Source of the DNA: JBOZRQ01 sp050789255
GTDB lineage: Bacteria > Bacillota > Sulfobacillia > Symbiobacteriales > Symbiobacteriaceae
Assembly (NCBI GenBank): GCA_050789255.1
Contig: JBOZRQ010000017.1
Location: 1-64,000, forward strand
Length of the DNA stretch: 64,000 nucleotides
Direction of reading: 5' to 3'
Shown one piece after another: positions 31,909-39,964 of this stretch. Both the position numbers and the translations under genes were made by a program. The stretch's first letter is position 1, and each line of letters begins with the position of its first letter. The notes below the pieces were generated by a model. The model saw nothing but the letters and a program-made list of their open reading frames with translations. It did no database searches and had not been told where the DNA came from.

Positions 31909-33174
31909 GTGAGCAGCAAGGTATCTGTTTCGACCCTGCGCGACCCGAAGCTGGCGGCCGAGGGGCATCTGAAGATCAACTGGGTCCGTGAGCACATGCC
32001 GATCCTGAGCCAGCTGGAGAAGGAGTACGGTCAGAGCAAGCCCTTCCGCGGCCACCGGATCGCCATGTCGATCCACCTGGAGGCCAAGACCGCCTACATG
32101 GCCATGGTCTTCGCTGCCGCAGGCGCCGATGTCTACTTGACAGGCTCCAACCCGCTCTCCACGCAAGATGACGTCTCTGCTGCCGTCGCTGAGAACGGCG
32201 TCACGGTGCATGCCTGGCACGGGGCGACCAGCGAGGAGTACATGGATCATCTCAACAAGACCCTGGACGCCGCCAAGCCTACGCTTCTGCTGGATGACGG
32301 CGGCGATCTGACCTACCTGTTGCACACCTCCCGGGCCGACCTGGCCCCGGCGCTGCTGGGCGGCTCGGAGGAGACCTCCACCGGCGTGCAGCGCCTCTAC
32401 GCCATGGAGAAGGACGGGGTCCTGAACTTCCCGATGGTCGCGGTCAACAACGCCTACATGAAGCACATGTTTGATAATCGCTACGGCACCGGCCAGTCCA
32501 CCCTGGAGTCGGTCATGCGCAACACCAACCTGTCGGTCGCCGGCAAAACCGTGGTCGTCGCCGGTTACGGCTGGTGCGGCAAGGGCGTGGCCATGCGGGC
32601 CGCCGGGCTCGGTGCGCGGGTGATCGTCTGCGAGGTCAACCCGATCAACGCCAACGAGGCGATCATGGACGGCTACTCGGTGATGACCATGCTGGAGGCC
32701 GCCAAGCAGGGCGACATCTTCATCACGGTGACCGGGTGCGAGAAGGTGATCCGCCGGGAGCACTTCGAGGTGATGAAGAACGGCGCGATCCTGGCCAACG
32801 CCGGCCACTTCGACGCCGAGATCTGCAAGCCCGACCTGGAAGCCCTGGGCGGCAAGCCGGTCCGGGTGCGCAAGAACGTGGACGGCTACACCTTCGCCGA
32901 TGGCCGCAAGGTCTACCTGATCGGCGAGGGCCGCCTCGCCAACCTCGCCGCCGGCGACGGCCACCCCGCCGAGGTGATGGACCTCTCCTTCGCCGTCCAG
33001 TTCCTCACCCAGCTCTGGATCCTGGAGAACCAGGGCAAGCTGGCCAAGAAGGTCATCCCGGTGCCTTATGAAATCGACCGCCGAGTGGCCGCAACCCGCC
33101 TCCGGGCTCTGGGCATCGAGATCGACCGGCTGAGCGACGTGCAGGAGCGGTACATCAACTCCTGGAAAGTCTAG
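31909..33174 (+). CDS. ahcY: adenosylhomocysteinase
   Basis: 421 residues. Reversibly hydrolyses S-adenosylhomocysteine to adenosine and homocysteine with bound NAD. Features: SIHLEAKTAYM, SNPLSTQDDVSAA, NNAYMKHMFDNRYGTGQST, the NAD loop GYGWCGKGVA (about 219-228), and the C-terminal motif ending Y of SWKV variants. It lacks the ~40-residue insert of some bacteria, as in the shorter Firmicute/archaeal type. GTG at 31909 is 8 nt after GGGGAGG. A structured element begins 5 nt after its stop. Confidence 0.95.
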   Translation: MSSKVSVSTLRDPKLAAEGHLKINWVREHMPILSQLEKEYGQSKPFRGHRIAMSIHLEAKTAYMAMVFAAAGADVYLTGSNPLSTQDDVSAAVAENGVTVHAWHGATSEEYMDHLNKTLDAAKPTLLLDDGGDLTYLLHTSRADLAPALLGGSEETSTGVQRLYAMEKDGVLNFPMVAVNNAYMKHMFDNRYGTGQSTLESVMRNTNLSVAGKTVVVAGYGWCGKGVAMRAAGLGARVIVCEVNPINANEAIMDGYSVMTMLEAAKQGDIFITVTGCEKVIRREHFEVMKNGAILANAGHFDAEICKPDLEALGGKPVRVRKNVDGYTFADGRKVYLIGEGRLANLAAGDGHPAEVMDLSFAVQFLTQLWILENQGKLAKKVIPVPYEIDRRVAATRLRALGIEIDRLSDVQERYINSWKV

Positions 33175-33178
33175 CTGT

Positions 33179-33371
33179 CGGCGGTTTTGGGCACCCCCTT
33201 CTCGCGCCAGCGCCTTGCTAACGGGCGCTAGCTAGAGTCTGGTCCGCAAAAATCGGGAACCGCAGTGGGTCTCCTTGTCGGGTATCGCACCGCCCGATTT
33301 TTGCTGAGTGGGGTAGCAAGCGCCCGTAAGCTGCGGCTCTGAAGGCTCGTCGGAGGTACCCAAAACCGCCG
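33179..33371 (+). ncRNA. structured element A (nested three-stem, ~193 nt)
   Basis: Nested pairings: outer stem 33179-33195 with 33355-33371 (GGCGGTTTTGGG core with CCCAAAACCGCC, one mismatch), middle stem ACGGGCGCT (33221-33229) with AGCGCCCGT (33319-33327), inner stem GCAAAAATCGGG (33246-33257) with CCCGATTTTTGC (33293-33304). It starts 5 nt after the ahcY stop. The reverse complement of element B shares the middle stem, the inner-stem frame, the loop end GCACCGC and flanks, with compensatory changes in the inner stem. Whether it acts as RNA or as DNA cruciform is unknown. Confidence 0.6.
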
Positions 33372-33578
33372 GAGATGCACCGCATGGCTCGCCGGTCGGG
33401 AACCCAGGGGCCTTGACGGGAAAATTGCGTGAGAGCGCTACCTGGTAAGCGCTCCTAGTCGACCCGCGGCTCGGTCTCCGCATCGCACACACGGGGCGCC
33501 CACCTCTCGCCTGGTTGAATCCCGTCCCGCCTAGCTACGTGGATGGGGGCCGCCGGGGTGCCGGGGTTCAGGGCGCAA

Positions 33579-33768
33579 GGGGTGGGGCTACCCCTGACGA
33601 ACATCGGATGGCGGGCTTACGGGCGCTTGGCCTACCCGACTGCGCAATAGTCGGGCGGTGCGTCCCTCAACTGACCGCTTCAACAACGGTTTCCGACTAT
33701 TGCGATCCCGACTTAGCCTAGCGCCCGTTGCCTGTCATCCGCAGAGAGGAAAGGGGTAGCCCCACCCC
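33579..33768 (-). ncRNA. structured element B (nested three-stem, ~190 nt, inverted copy)
   Basis: Outer stem GGGGTGGGGCTACCCCT (33579-33595) with 33752-33768, 17 bp perfect; middle stem ACGGGCGCT (33619-33627) with AGCGCCCGT (33720-33728); inner stem CGCAATAGTCGG (33643-33654) with CCGACTATTGCG (33693-33704). On the minus strand it aligns with element A. The outer stem sequence is entirely different from A but equally well paired. It ends 24 nt before the next start codon. Confidence 0.6.
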
Positions 33769-33792
33769 GACCCGCACCCAGGAGGCCAAACC

Positions 33793-34716
33793 ATGGCACA
33801 ACTCTTTGTCCCCATCCAAGGAGCATTCAAGGCATTGACGGGCCTGGGATTCAACCCGCATGGCGAGAGCCTGGAGCGCCCGGAGTGGCGCGGCGCGGAG
33901 ATCGGCTTGCTCGACACCTTCCCTGATGTGTGGGGCGCCGTCTCAGAAGCCGAGTTCCACGACTGGATCATCGGGGTGCACCACCCGCTCTACAAGGAGG
34001 GCGGCCCCGAGTGGTGCCGCTTCTTCGACCGGGATCCGGCTGTGCGGGCGCACGCGCTCGACCAGGCCGCCTCAGCGGCGCAGGGGGCGCATCATGTGGG
34101 CGCCCGGTACATCCTGATGCACTTTCCGTGGCCGGGCTTCCAGCTGGAGGGCCGTGACCTCCGGGCGGAGGGCTGGTACTTCAGCATGCCGCTCCAGGAG
34201 AACGCCCAGTGGTCCCGGGACGAGGTCTACGAGGTGAGCAAGGCCGCCTTCGAGCGCTTCGCCCAGATCCAGGAGACGGAGAAGATTAAGGTGGTCCTCG
34301 AGATCGACGGACCGAACCCGTACTTCTTCGAGGACGACCTCTACCCACGGCTCTTCGAGCAGTACCCAGACCTATCGCTCTGCGTCGATACCGGGCGCCT
34401 TGGCCTCCTCGCCAGGACCCACGGGCGTAACCCGGTCGAGATGCTCAAGCCCTGGCTTCCCTGGACCCGCCACCTGCACCTGAGCACCTCGCTGTGGGAC
34501 GAGCAGGGCAAGTTCCACAACCACATCCCGACCAATCGCACCCACACGGTGGACAAGTGGCCGAACATCACCCCGGCGGCGGATCTCGCCCGCATGGTGG
34601 TGGAGGCGCAGCCCCGGGCCATCGTCGTGCTGGAGCACAACCCGAAGGCCGTCAGCCCGCAGGAGCTCGAAGAGGCGCACGCCTGGGCTGCCGAACTCGT
34701 CGGCGCCGGGCTGTAG
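33793..34716 (+). CDS. sugar phosphate isomerase/epimerase-like TIM barrel
   Basis: 307 residues of the xylose-isomerase-like (AP endonuclease 2) TIM-barrel superfamily. Metal-binding pattern candidates: Glu in KVVLEIDGPN, Asp in LSLCVDTGRLGL, His in RHLHLSTSLWDEQGKFHNHIP, and Glu in AIVVLEHNP, each at a strand end. The substrate is unknown. The ATG follows AGGAGG by 6 nt. It is followed after 18 nt by a hydroxyacid dehydrogenase gene and then mtaD, so it may belong to nucleoside/sugar salvage. Confidence 0.8.
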   Translation: MAQLFVPIQGAFKALTGLGFNPHGESLERPEWRGAEIGLLDTFPDVWGAVSEAEFHDWIIGVHHPLYKEGGPEWCRFFDRDPAVRAHALDQAASAAQGAHHVGARYILMHFPWPGFQLEGRDLRAEGWYFSMPLQENAQWSRDEVYEVSKAAFERFAQIQETEKIKVVLEIDGPNPYFFEDDLYPRLFEQYPDLSLCVDTGRLGLLARTHGRNPVEMLKPWLPWTRHLHLSTSLWDEQGKFHNHIPTNRTHTVDKWPNITPAADLARMVVEAQPRAIVVLEHNPKAVSPQELEEAHAWAAELVGAGL

Positions 34717-34734
34717 CCACCTGGAGGAGAGAGC

Positions 34735-35694
34735 ATGCCTCGCCCTTGCGTCGCCATCCTCGATGATTACGACCGGCTCAGCCTTGGCTCCGCGTCCATA
34801 GCCGATCTCCGCAGCTTTGCCGACGTGCGGGTTTTCCATGACCCGATTGCGCCAGCGGATCTGCCGGCAGCCCTTAGGGGCTGCAGCGCCCTGATCGCCA
34901 TCCGGGAGCGGACCCGATTCACCCGGGAGGTTCTCGCTTCCCTGCCGGACCTGCGCCACCTGGCTCAGACCGGGGGCGGGGTGGCCCACATCGACCAACA
35001 AGCGGCCAAGGACTTGGGCATCGCGGTATCCACGACCCCGGGCGGCTCCGCACAGGCCGTGGCGGAGCTCACCCTGGGCCTGCTCCTCGCCGTTGTGCAC
35101 CGGGTTGCGGAGGGCGACCGGGCCATCCGCCGGGGCGAGTGGCCCTCGCTGCTCGGCGCCGAGGTGGGCGGCAAGACCCTCGGCCTTGTCGGTCTGGGCA
35201 GCATCGGCGTGGAGGTAGCCGTGCGTGCCAGGGCCTTCGGCATGCGGCTCCTGGCCTGGAGCCCCAACCTGACCCCAGAGCGGGCGCAGGCGCACGGAGT
35301 TGAAGCCGTGTCGCTGGACGAGCTGATCGCCCGGTCGGATCTGCTCTCCATTCACATCCGGCTCTCCGAAAAGACCAAAGGCCTTATCACCTACGATCGG
35401 CTGCGCCAGGCGAAGCCGGGCCTGATCCTGATCAACACCTCCCGGGGTCCGATCGTGCCGGATTCCGACCTGGTGAGGGCCTTGCAGGACGGCGTGCTGG
35501 CCGGCGCCGGCCTGGATGTCTTCGATCAGGAGCCGCTGCCTGCGGACCATCCGCTCAGGGGGATGCCAGGCGTCGTGCTCACCCCGCATGTGGGCTGGAC
35601 GACCCGGGAGACCTATGAGCGCTTCTTTGCGGGGGCTGTGCAGAACCTGCGGGCGTACTTCGACGCTGCCACGGCTGACTTTAAGGAGGACTGA
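34735..35694 (+). CDS. D-2-hydroxyacid dehydrogenase (NAD-dependent)
   Basis: 319 residues. Nucleotide-binding VGLGSIGVEVAVRARAFGM (about 153-171), catalytic Arg in NTSRGPIV, Glu in DVFDQEPLPADHP and His in LTPHVGWTT, the standard set of the SerA/GyaR family. It interconverts a 2-oxoacid and a D-2-hydroxyacid; substrate unknown. ATG follows GGAGGAG. Between the isomerase-like gene and mtaD with 4-18-nt gaps, so clearly in the same transcript. Confidence 0.88.
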   Translation: MPRPCVAILDDYDRLSLGSASIADLRSFADVRVFHDPIAPADLPAALRGCSALIAIRERTRFTREVLASLPDLRHLAQTGGGVAHIDQQAAKDLGIAVSTTPGGSAQAVAELTLGLLLAVVHRVAEGDRAIRRGEWPSLLGAEVGGKTLGLVGLGSIGVEVAVRARAFGMRLLAWSPNLTPERAQAHGVEAVSLDELIARSDLLSIHIRLSEKTKGLITYDRLRQAKPGLILINTSRGPIVPDSDLVRALQDGVLAGAGLDVFDQEPLPADHPLRGMPGVVLTPHVGWTTRETYERFFAGAVQNLRAYFDAATADFKED

Positions 35695-35698
35695 GACG

Positions 35699-37012
35699 AT
35701 GGAACGCCTGCTGATTAAGGGCGGCACCGTAATTCCCGTCACGGGGCGCCAGGATATCTACGAGAACGGCGTCGTCTATATCGAGGACGGCCGCATCGCC
35801 TACGCCGGAGAGGCTGATATGGCGCCACGGGTCGACTCCTCTGTGAGGACCATCGACGCCGCCGGCAAGATCGTGATGCCCGGCATCGTCAACACCCACT
35901 GCCACGCAGCCATGACCTTGCTGCGCGGCTACGCCGACGACATGCGGCTGATGGACTGGCTCCAGAACAAGATCTGGCCGGCCGAGGGGCGCATGACCGG
36001 GGAGGACATCTACTGGGGCACCGCCCTGGGCGCCTACGAGATGCTCTCCGGCGGCATCACCACCTTCCTGGACATGTACTTCCACGCCGACGACTGTGCC
36101 CGCGCCATCCAGGACACGGGCATTCGCGGGATCATCGCCCGGGGCATCATCGCTGTAGGCGGCCCTGGCGAGGCGACCTCCCGCCTGGAGGAGACCAGGA
36201 GCTCGTTTGCCAAGTGGAACGGCAAGGCGAACGGCCGCATCAGCTTCATGGTCGGCCCGCACGCTCCGTACACCTGCCCGCCCGACACCCTGCTGGCCTG
36301 CGCCGAGGTGGCTGACCAGCTGGGCGTGGGCATCCACATCCACCTCAGCGAGACCGCCTTCGAGGTCGACCAGGCCTGGGAGAACTGGAACGCCTCGCCG
36401 ATTCAGCACATCTACAAGCTGGGCCTCATGAAGAATCGGCATGTCGTCGCCGCCCACTGCGTCCATGCCAGCGACGATGACATCTCCATCCTGGCCGAGA
36501 CGGGCACCGGCGTCTGCCACTGCCCCGTCTCCAACCTGAAGCTGGCCTCGGGACGCACCCCGATCACGGCGATGCGCCGGGCAGGCATCCACGTGGGCTT
36601 CGGCACCGACGGCGCCGCCTCGGAGAACCTGCTGCACATCCTGGGCTCCGAGATGCGCATCGGCGCCATGCAGGCCAAGGAGCTGGAGGGGGACCCCGCC
36701 ATCTTCACCGCCTACGATGCGATCGAAATGGCCACCCTGGAGGGCGCCCGTGTCCTGGGCCTGGCGGACGAGATCGGCTCGCTGGAGCGGGGCAAGAAGG
36801 CCGATATCTGCATCATCGATACCAACAAGCCGCACATGGTGCCCAACCACGACTCGCTCGCCCTGGTCGCCTACTCGGCCCTCCCCGGCGACGTGGCCAT
36901 GACCCTGGTCGACGGCCGGGTGGTCTACGAGAACGGCCGCTTGAGCACCATGGACGGCCGTGAAGTGATGCGCAAGGCCTCCGAGGCGGCGCACCGCCTG
37001 GTCCGGGGTTAG
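35699..37012 (+). CDS. mtaD: 5-methylthioadenosine / S-adenosylhomocysteine deaminase
   Basis: 437 residues, amidohydrolase superfamily. Zn site HxH in NTHCHAAMTLLRGY (about 63-76), HIHLSETAFE, AHCVHASDDD and the late Asp in FGTDGAASEN, all as in MtaD/SahD. Deaminates MTA and SAH to the inosine forms. ATG follows AAGGAGG. With mtnP and ahcY in the same direction, three different enzymes acting on SAM by-products are encoded close together. Terminated by the hairpin at 37018. Confidence 0.92.
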   Translation: MERLLIKGGTVIPVTGRQDIYENGVVYIEDGRIAYAGEADMAPRVDSSVRTIDAAGKIVMPGIVNTHCHAAMTLLRGYADDMRLMDWLQNKIWPAEGRMTGEDIYWGTALGAYEMLSGGITTFLDMYFHADDCARAIQDTGIRGIIARGIIAVGGPGEATSRLEETRSSFAKWNGKANGRISFMVGPHAPYTCPPDTLLACAEVADQLGVGIHIHLSETAFEVDQAWENWNASPIQHIYKLGLMKNRHVVAAHCVHASDDDISILAETGTGVCHCPVSNLKLASGRTPITAMRRAGIHVGFGTDGAASENLLHILGSEMRIGAMQAKELEGDPAIFTAYDAIEMATLEGARVLGLADEIGSLERGKKADICIIDTNKPHMVPNHDSLALVAYSALPGDVAMTLVDGRVVYENGRLSTMDGREVMRKASEAAHRLVRG

Positions 37013-37017
37013 GTACA

Positions 37018-37053
37018 ACAAAACGAGGACACCCCGGCGTGTCCTCGTTTTGT
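37018..37053. terminator. bidirectional terminator
   Basis: ACAAAACGAGGACAC and GTGTCCTCGTTTTGT form a perfect 15-bp stem around CCCGGC between the convergent mtaD and kinase genes; T-rich on both strands. Confidence 0.95.
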
Positions 37054-38412
37054 TCATGCCAGGGTGACCGGGACGGTCACCGTGAACTCAGCGCCGCCGG
37101 CAGGGGCGTTGGATGCCGTGAGATCGCCGCCGTGGGCCCGGACGATGCGGCGGGCGATGGTCAGGCCCAGTCCGGCGCCCCCCGTGCGCCGGTTGCGGGA
37201 GTTCTCACCCCGGTAAAGGGGCTCGAAGAGGTGTGGCAGGTCCGTGGGGTCGATGCCCGGTCCGGTGTCGGAGAGCCTCACCACGATATGGCTATGGAGC
37301 CTCTGCCACCGCAGTTCGATCTGGCCGCCGGAAGGGGTGTGCCGGAGGGCGTTATCGATCAGGTTCTCGATGGCCCTGGTCAGCATCTGTGCGTCGGCCA
37401 GCGTCGGAGTGGCGTCATCCTCACCTGCAACCAGCAGGGTAATGCCCTTTGCCTGGGCGGTGTCCCGGGCGGCGCCGGCTATCCGGTGCAGCAGCCGACC
37501 CAGGTCGACAGCCTCTCGGTGTGGCGCTTGTTCCAGGTACTCCAGGCGGCTGAACTCGAACAGGTCGGAGACAAGGCGGGAGAGCTGCTCCGCCTTATCC
37601 CGGCAGATGGCGATGTAGCTCGCAGCCTTCTCGGGGGTGGTGGCCAGGCCCTGCTCCAGGCCGTCCAGGAAGCCGCGCAGCGTAAAGAGCGGGGTGCGCA
37701 GGTCGTGGGCGATGGCGCCGATGAACAGCCTGCGCTCTTGCTCCAGTGCCGCCTGGCTCTGCAGGGAGCTTCGCAGGGCCTCGCCCATGGCGGTAAAGGC
37801 GGCTGCCACCTCGGATACCTCCCGGACGCGGGTGTCGGGGAGACGGAACGCCAGCTCGCCCGCAGCGACGTGCCTGGCCGCCTGCCCCATGGCTGCGAGG
37901 GGCTGGAGCAGGGCCCGCTGTATGAACCACGAGAGCCAGATCAGCGTTAGGATCAGGGCCAGGAGCGCCGTCACCACCGGGAGAAGGGCCAGCAGGTGGT
38001 CCGGAATCAAGGAGGATGCTCCCGACTCCGGGTTGGGCGGGCCATAGTAGTGGGCGACCCAGACTTCACCGCCGACGATGTTCCGATGCGTCCAGTAGGA
38101 GAGGGGACGCTCCCTGGTCCCTATGGGAAGCCCGGTGCCATCGGCTGGCTGTGTGCGCAATAGCTCCCGCCCAGAGCCGTCGAGGAGCACCGTGTCAAGC
38201 TGCACGGACTCCATCTTCGACCGGAGTTCACGCTGCCACTGTGGGTCGGCCCAGCGGTCGGTGCTCCGGTCAACCTCAATGATCAGGCGCTCCCGTGAAC
38301 CGTCGGGCGTCAGCACCGGCAGGAGGCGGTACATCAGCAGGCCGGCGGCGGTCGGCACGCTCAACAGCGCCGCCAGGGCGAGCGCAAGCCACGTCCGCGT
38401 GGTCAGCCTCAC
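37054..38412 (-). CDS. sensor histidine kinase (HAMP-HisKA)
   Basis: 452 residues. Helix at 8-28, extracytoplasmic domain of ~110 residues, helix at about 142-165, HAMP to about 220, HisKA with His236 in IGAIAHDLRTPL, HATPase_c with N-box ENLIDNALRHTP, DTGPGID and GAGLGLTIARRI. It pairs with the response regulator encoded immediately upstream (4-nt overlap). The MacB-like exporter is divergent from this pair, which suggests that a membrane-active compound could be the signal. Confidence 0.92.
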   Translation of the reverse strand: MRLTTRTWLALALAALLSVPTAAGLLMYRLLPVLTPDGSRERLIIEVDRSTDRWADPQWQRELRSKMESVQLDTVLLDGSGRELLRTQPADGTGLPIGTRERPLSYWTHRNIVGGEVWVAHYYGPPNPESGASSLIPDHLLALLPVVTALLALILTLIWLSWFIQRALLQPLAAMGQAARHVAAGELAFRLPDTRVREVSEVAAAFTAMGEALRSSLQSQAALEQERRLFIGAIAHDLRTPLFTLRGFLDGLEQGLATTPEKAASYIAICRDKAEQLSRLVSDLFEFSRLEYLEQAPHREAVDLGRLLHRIAGAARDTAQAKGITLLVAGEDDATPTLADAQMLTRAIENLIDNALRHTPSGGQIELRWQRLHSHIVVRLSDTGPGIDPTDLPHLFEPLYRGENSRNRRTGGAGLGLTIARRIVRAHGGDLTASNAPAGGAEFTVTVPVTLA

Positions 38413-39107
38413 CGCGGCACCCCCTCGAACCGGTACCCGATGCCCCAGACCGTGACGATGTGCTGCGGATGCTCCGGGTCGGGCTCGATCTTCTCCCGGA
38501 TGCGTCCGATGTGGACCCGCACGGTGTGCAGGTCACCGAACTCGCCCCAGATGCGCTCAAAGAGGTGCTCCCGTGTGAAGACTTGCCGCGGATGCTCGGC
38601 GAGCAGACGAAGCAGTTCAAACTCCCTCAGGGTCAGGGGGACGGTCGCCCCGTCCACCCGCACCTCGTGGGCGCGCAGGTCGATCACCAGGCGCCCGTAG
38701 TCCAGCAGGGCCGGCGGCGCGGCCACGGCCTGTCCCCGCCGGAGCCGCCGGAGGACAGCCCGGATTCGCGCAACCACCTCAGCCGGGGTGGCGGTCTTGA
38801 CTATGTAATCGTCGGCGCCCAGACTCAGGCCACGGATCTTGTCGGTATCACCGTCGCGGGCGGTCAGAAAGAGGACCGGGGTCTCCGAGAAGCCGCGCAT
38901 CTCACGGCAGATCTCGAATCCAGACATATCGGGCATCATCACATCGAGTAGGACGCAGTCGACGGTACCGGACGACAGAGCGGCGAGGGCTGCCGCCCCG
39001 CTGTTGGCGGAGAGTACGGCAAAGCCCGCTGCTTCGAGGAAGTCTCGCATCAACAGGGTGATCTCAGGCTCGTCGTCTGCCACCAGAATCGTTGCGGATG
39101 GCTCCAT
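38409..39107 (-). CDS. OmpR/PhoB-family response regulator
   Basis: 232 residues. Receiver with Asp11, Asp12 and Asp55 (VLLDVMMPD), and Lys107 followed by Thr where most regulators have Pro (VKTA). C-terminal winged helix about 135-230 (LTLREFELLRLLAEHPRQVFTREHL, VRVHIGRIREKIEPDP). First gene of the two-component operon; likely controls the divergent exporter at 39268. Confidence 0.92.
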   Translation of the reverse strand: MEPSATILVADDEPEITLLMRDFLEAAGFAVLSANSGAAALAALSSGTVDCVLLDVMMPDMSGFEICREMRGFSETPVLFLTARDGDTDKIRGLSLGADDYIVKTATPAEVVARIRAVLRRLRRGQAVAAPPALLDYGRLVIDLRAHEVRVDGATVPLTLREFELLRLLAEHPRQVFTREHLFERIWGEFGDLHTVRVHIGRIREKIEPDPEHPQHIVTVWGIGYRFEGVPR

Positions 39108-39267
39108 GCTGGCCGCTCACCTCTTGGTTCTGATGATGAAGCAGATGCCCTGTGGGTAACAAGCCTCCGCACAAAGGTTTACTTAACTCTTTATAAAGTG
39201 TTTATTACTTTACCACGCTGGCTGATACCTTCCAGCGCTACCATCGAGCGCAGGAGGTGGCGGTCCG
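39108..39267. promoter_or_regulatory. divergent control region of regulator and exporter
   Basis: An AT-rich island (39178-39212), unusual in this genome, has TTTACTTAAC and TTTATTACTTT as a loose direct repeat spaced about 23 bp and candidate -35 TTTACT with -10 TTTATT for the exporter. Good location for OmpR-type regulator binding. Confidence 0.5.
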
Positions 39268-39963
39268 ATGTCGCTATTACGAGCCACGCAGCTGAGCAAG
39301 GGGTACACGGTTGGTGGCAATGCGGTCCAGGCGGTGCGCAACGTGAGTCTTGAGGTCGCAGCGGGAGAGCTGGTCGCCCTGGTGGGGCCGAGCGGGTCCG
39401 GCAAGAGCACGCTGCTGAACCTGCTGGGCGGTCTGGAGCGGCCAGATTCGGGCCGCATTTCGCTCGGGGACCAGGAGTATGGCAGCCTGTCGGAGGAGCG
39501 GCTGACGGTGCTGCGGCGTCGGTGCATCGGGTACATCTTCCAGTCCTTCAACCTGGTGCCGGGGCAGACCGCAGCTGACAACGTCGCCCTGCCGGCGCTG
39601 CTTGACGGACGCCGGCCCTCGCGGCAGGAGGTTCAGAAGGCCCTCTCAGCGGTCGGGCTGGCCCATCGGGCGGACCACAGGGCCGCCCTGCTCTCCGGCG
39701 GGGAGCAGCAGCGGGTAGCGGTGGCGCGGGCCCTGCTGTGCAGGCCGCCACTGATTCTGGCTGATGAACCGTCCGCCAGCCTTGACTCGGTGACGGGGGC
39801 GGCCATCATCGATCTGCTGCGGCGGGCGGCGGCCTCCGGGCAGGCGGTGCTCCTGGTCACCCATGACCCGGGCGCCGCGGCCCTGGCCGACCGGATCCTC
39901 TATCTTCGGGACGGCTCCATCGTGGGCGAAGAGCGCAGCAGCCTGGCGAAGGGGGGAGTCTGA
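39268..39963 (+). CDS. ABC transporter ATPase, MacB/LolD type
   Basis: 231 residues. Walker A GPSGSGKST (40-48), Q-loop IFQSFNLVPGQTA, signature LLSGGEQQRVAVARAL, Walker B LILADEPSASLD with Ser where Thr-G is usual, H-loop VTHD. It energises the permease encoded 1 nt downstream. GGAGGTGG before the ATG. Confidence 0.93.
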   Translation: MSLLRATQLSKGYTVGGNAVQAVRNVSLEVAAGELVALVGPSGSGKSTLLNLLGGLERPDSGRISLGDQEYGSLSEERLTVLRRRCIGYIFQSFNLVPGQTAADNVALPALLDGRRPSRQEVQKALSAVGLAHRADHRAALLSGGEQQRVAVARALLCRPPLILADEPSASLDSVTGAAIIDLLRRAAASGQAVLLVTHDPGAAALADRILYLRDGSIVGEERSSLAKGGV

Positions 39964-39964
39964 T

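Larger units (their letters stand above)
33175..33792. other. 618-bp gene-free region with two structured elements
   Basis: No gene is supported on either strand. It contains elements A (33179-33371) and B (33579-33768) described below, in opposite orientations, and a spacer of about 207 bp with a smaller hairpin GAGCGCT/AGCGCTC near 33432-33453. Confidence 0.7.

Noticed and set aside
33414..33525. tRNA-like pairing GACGGGA with TCCCGTC
   Set aside because: The GGTTGAATCC segment would be the T-arm but overlaps the 3' acceptor arm, so no cloverleaf can form.
35681..37057. 458-codon minus-strand frame
   Set aside because: It mirrors mtaD; composition is typical of antisense frames at high GC.
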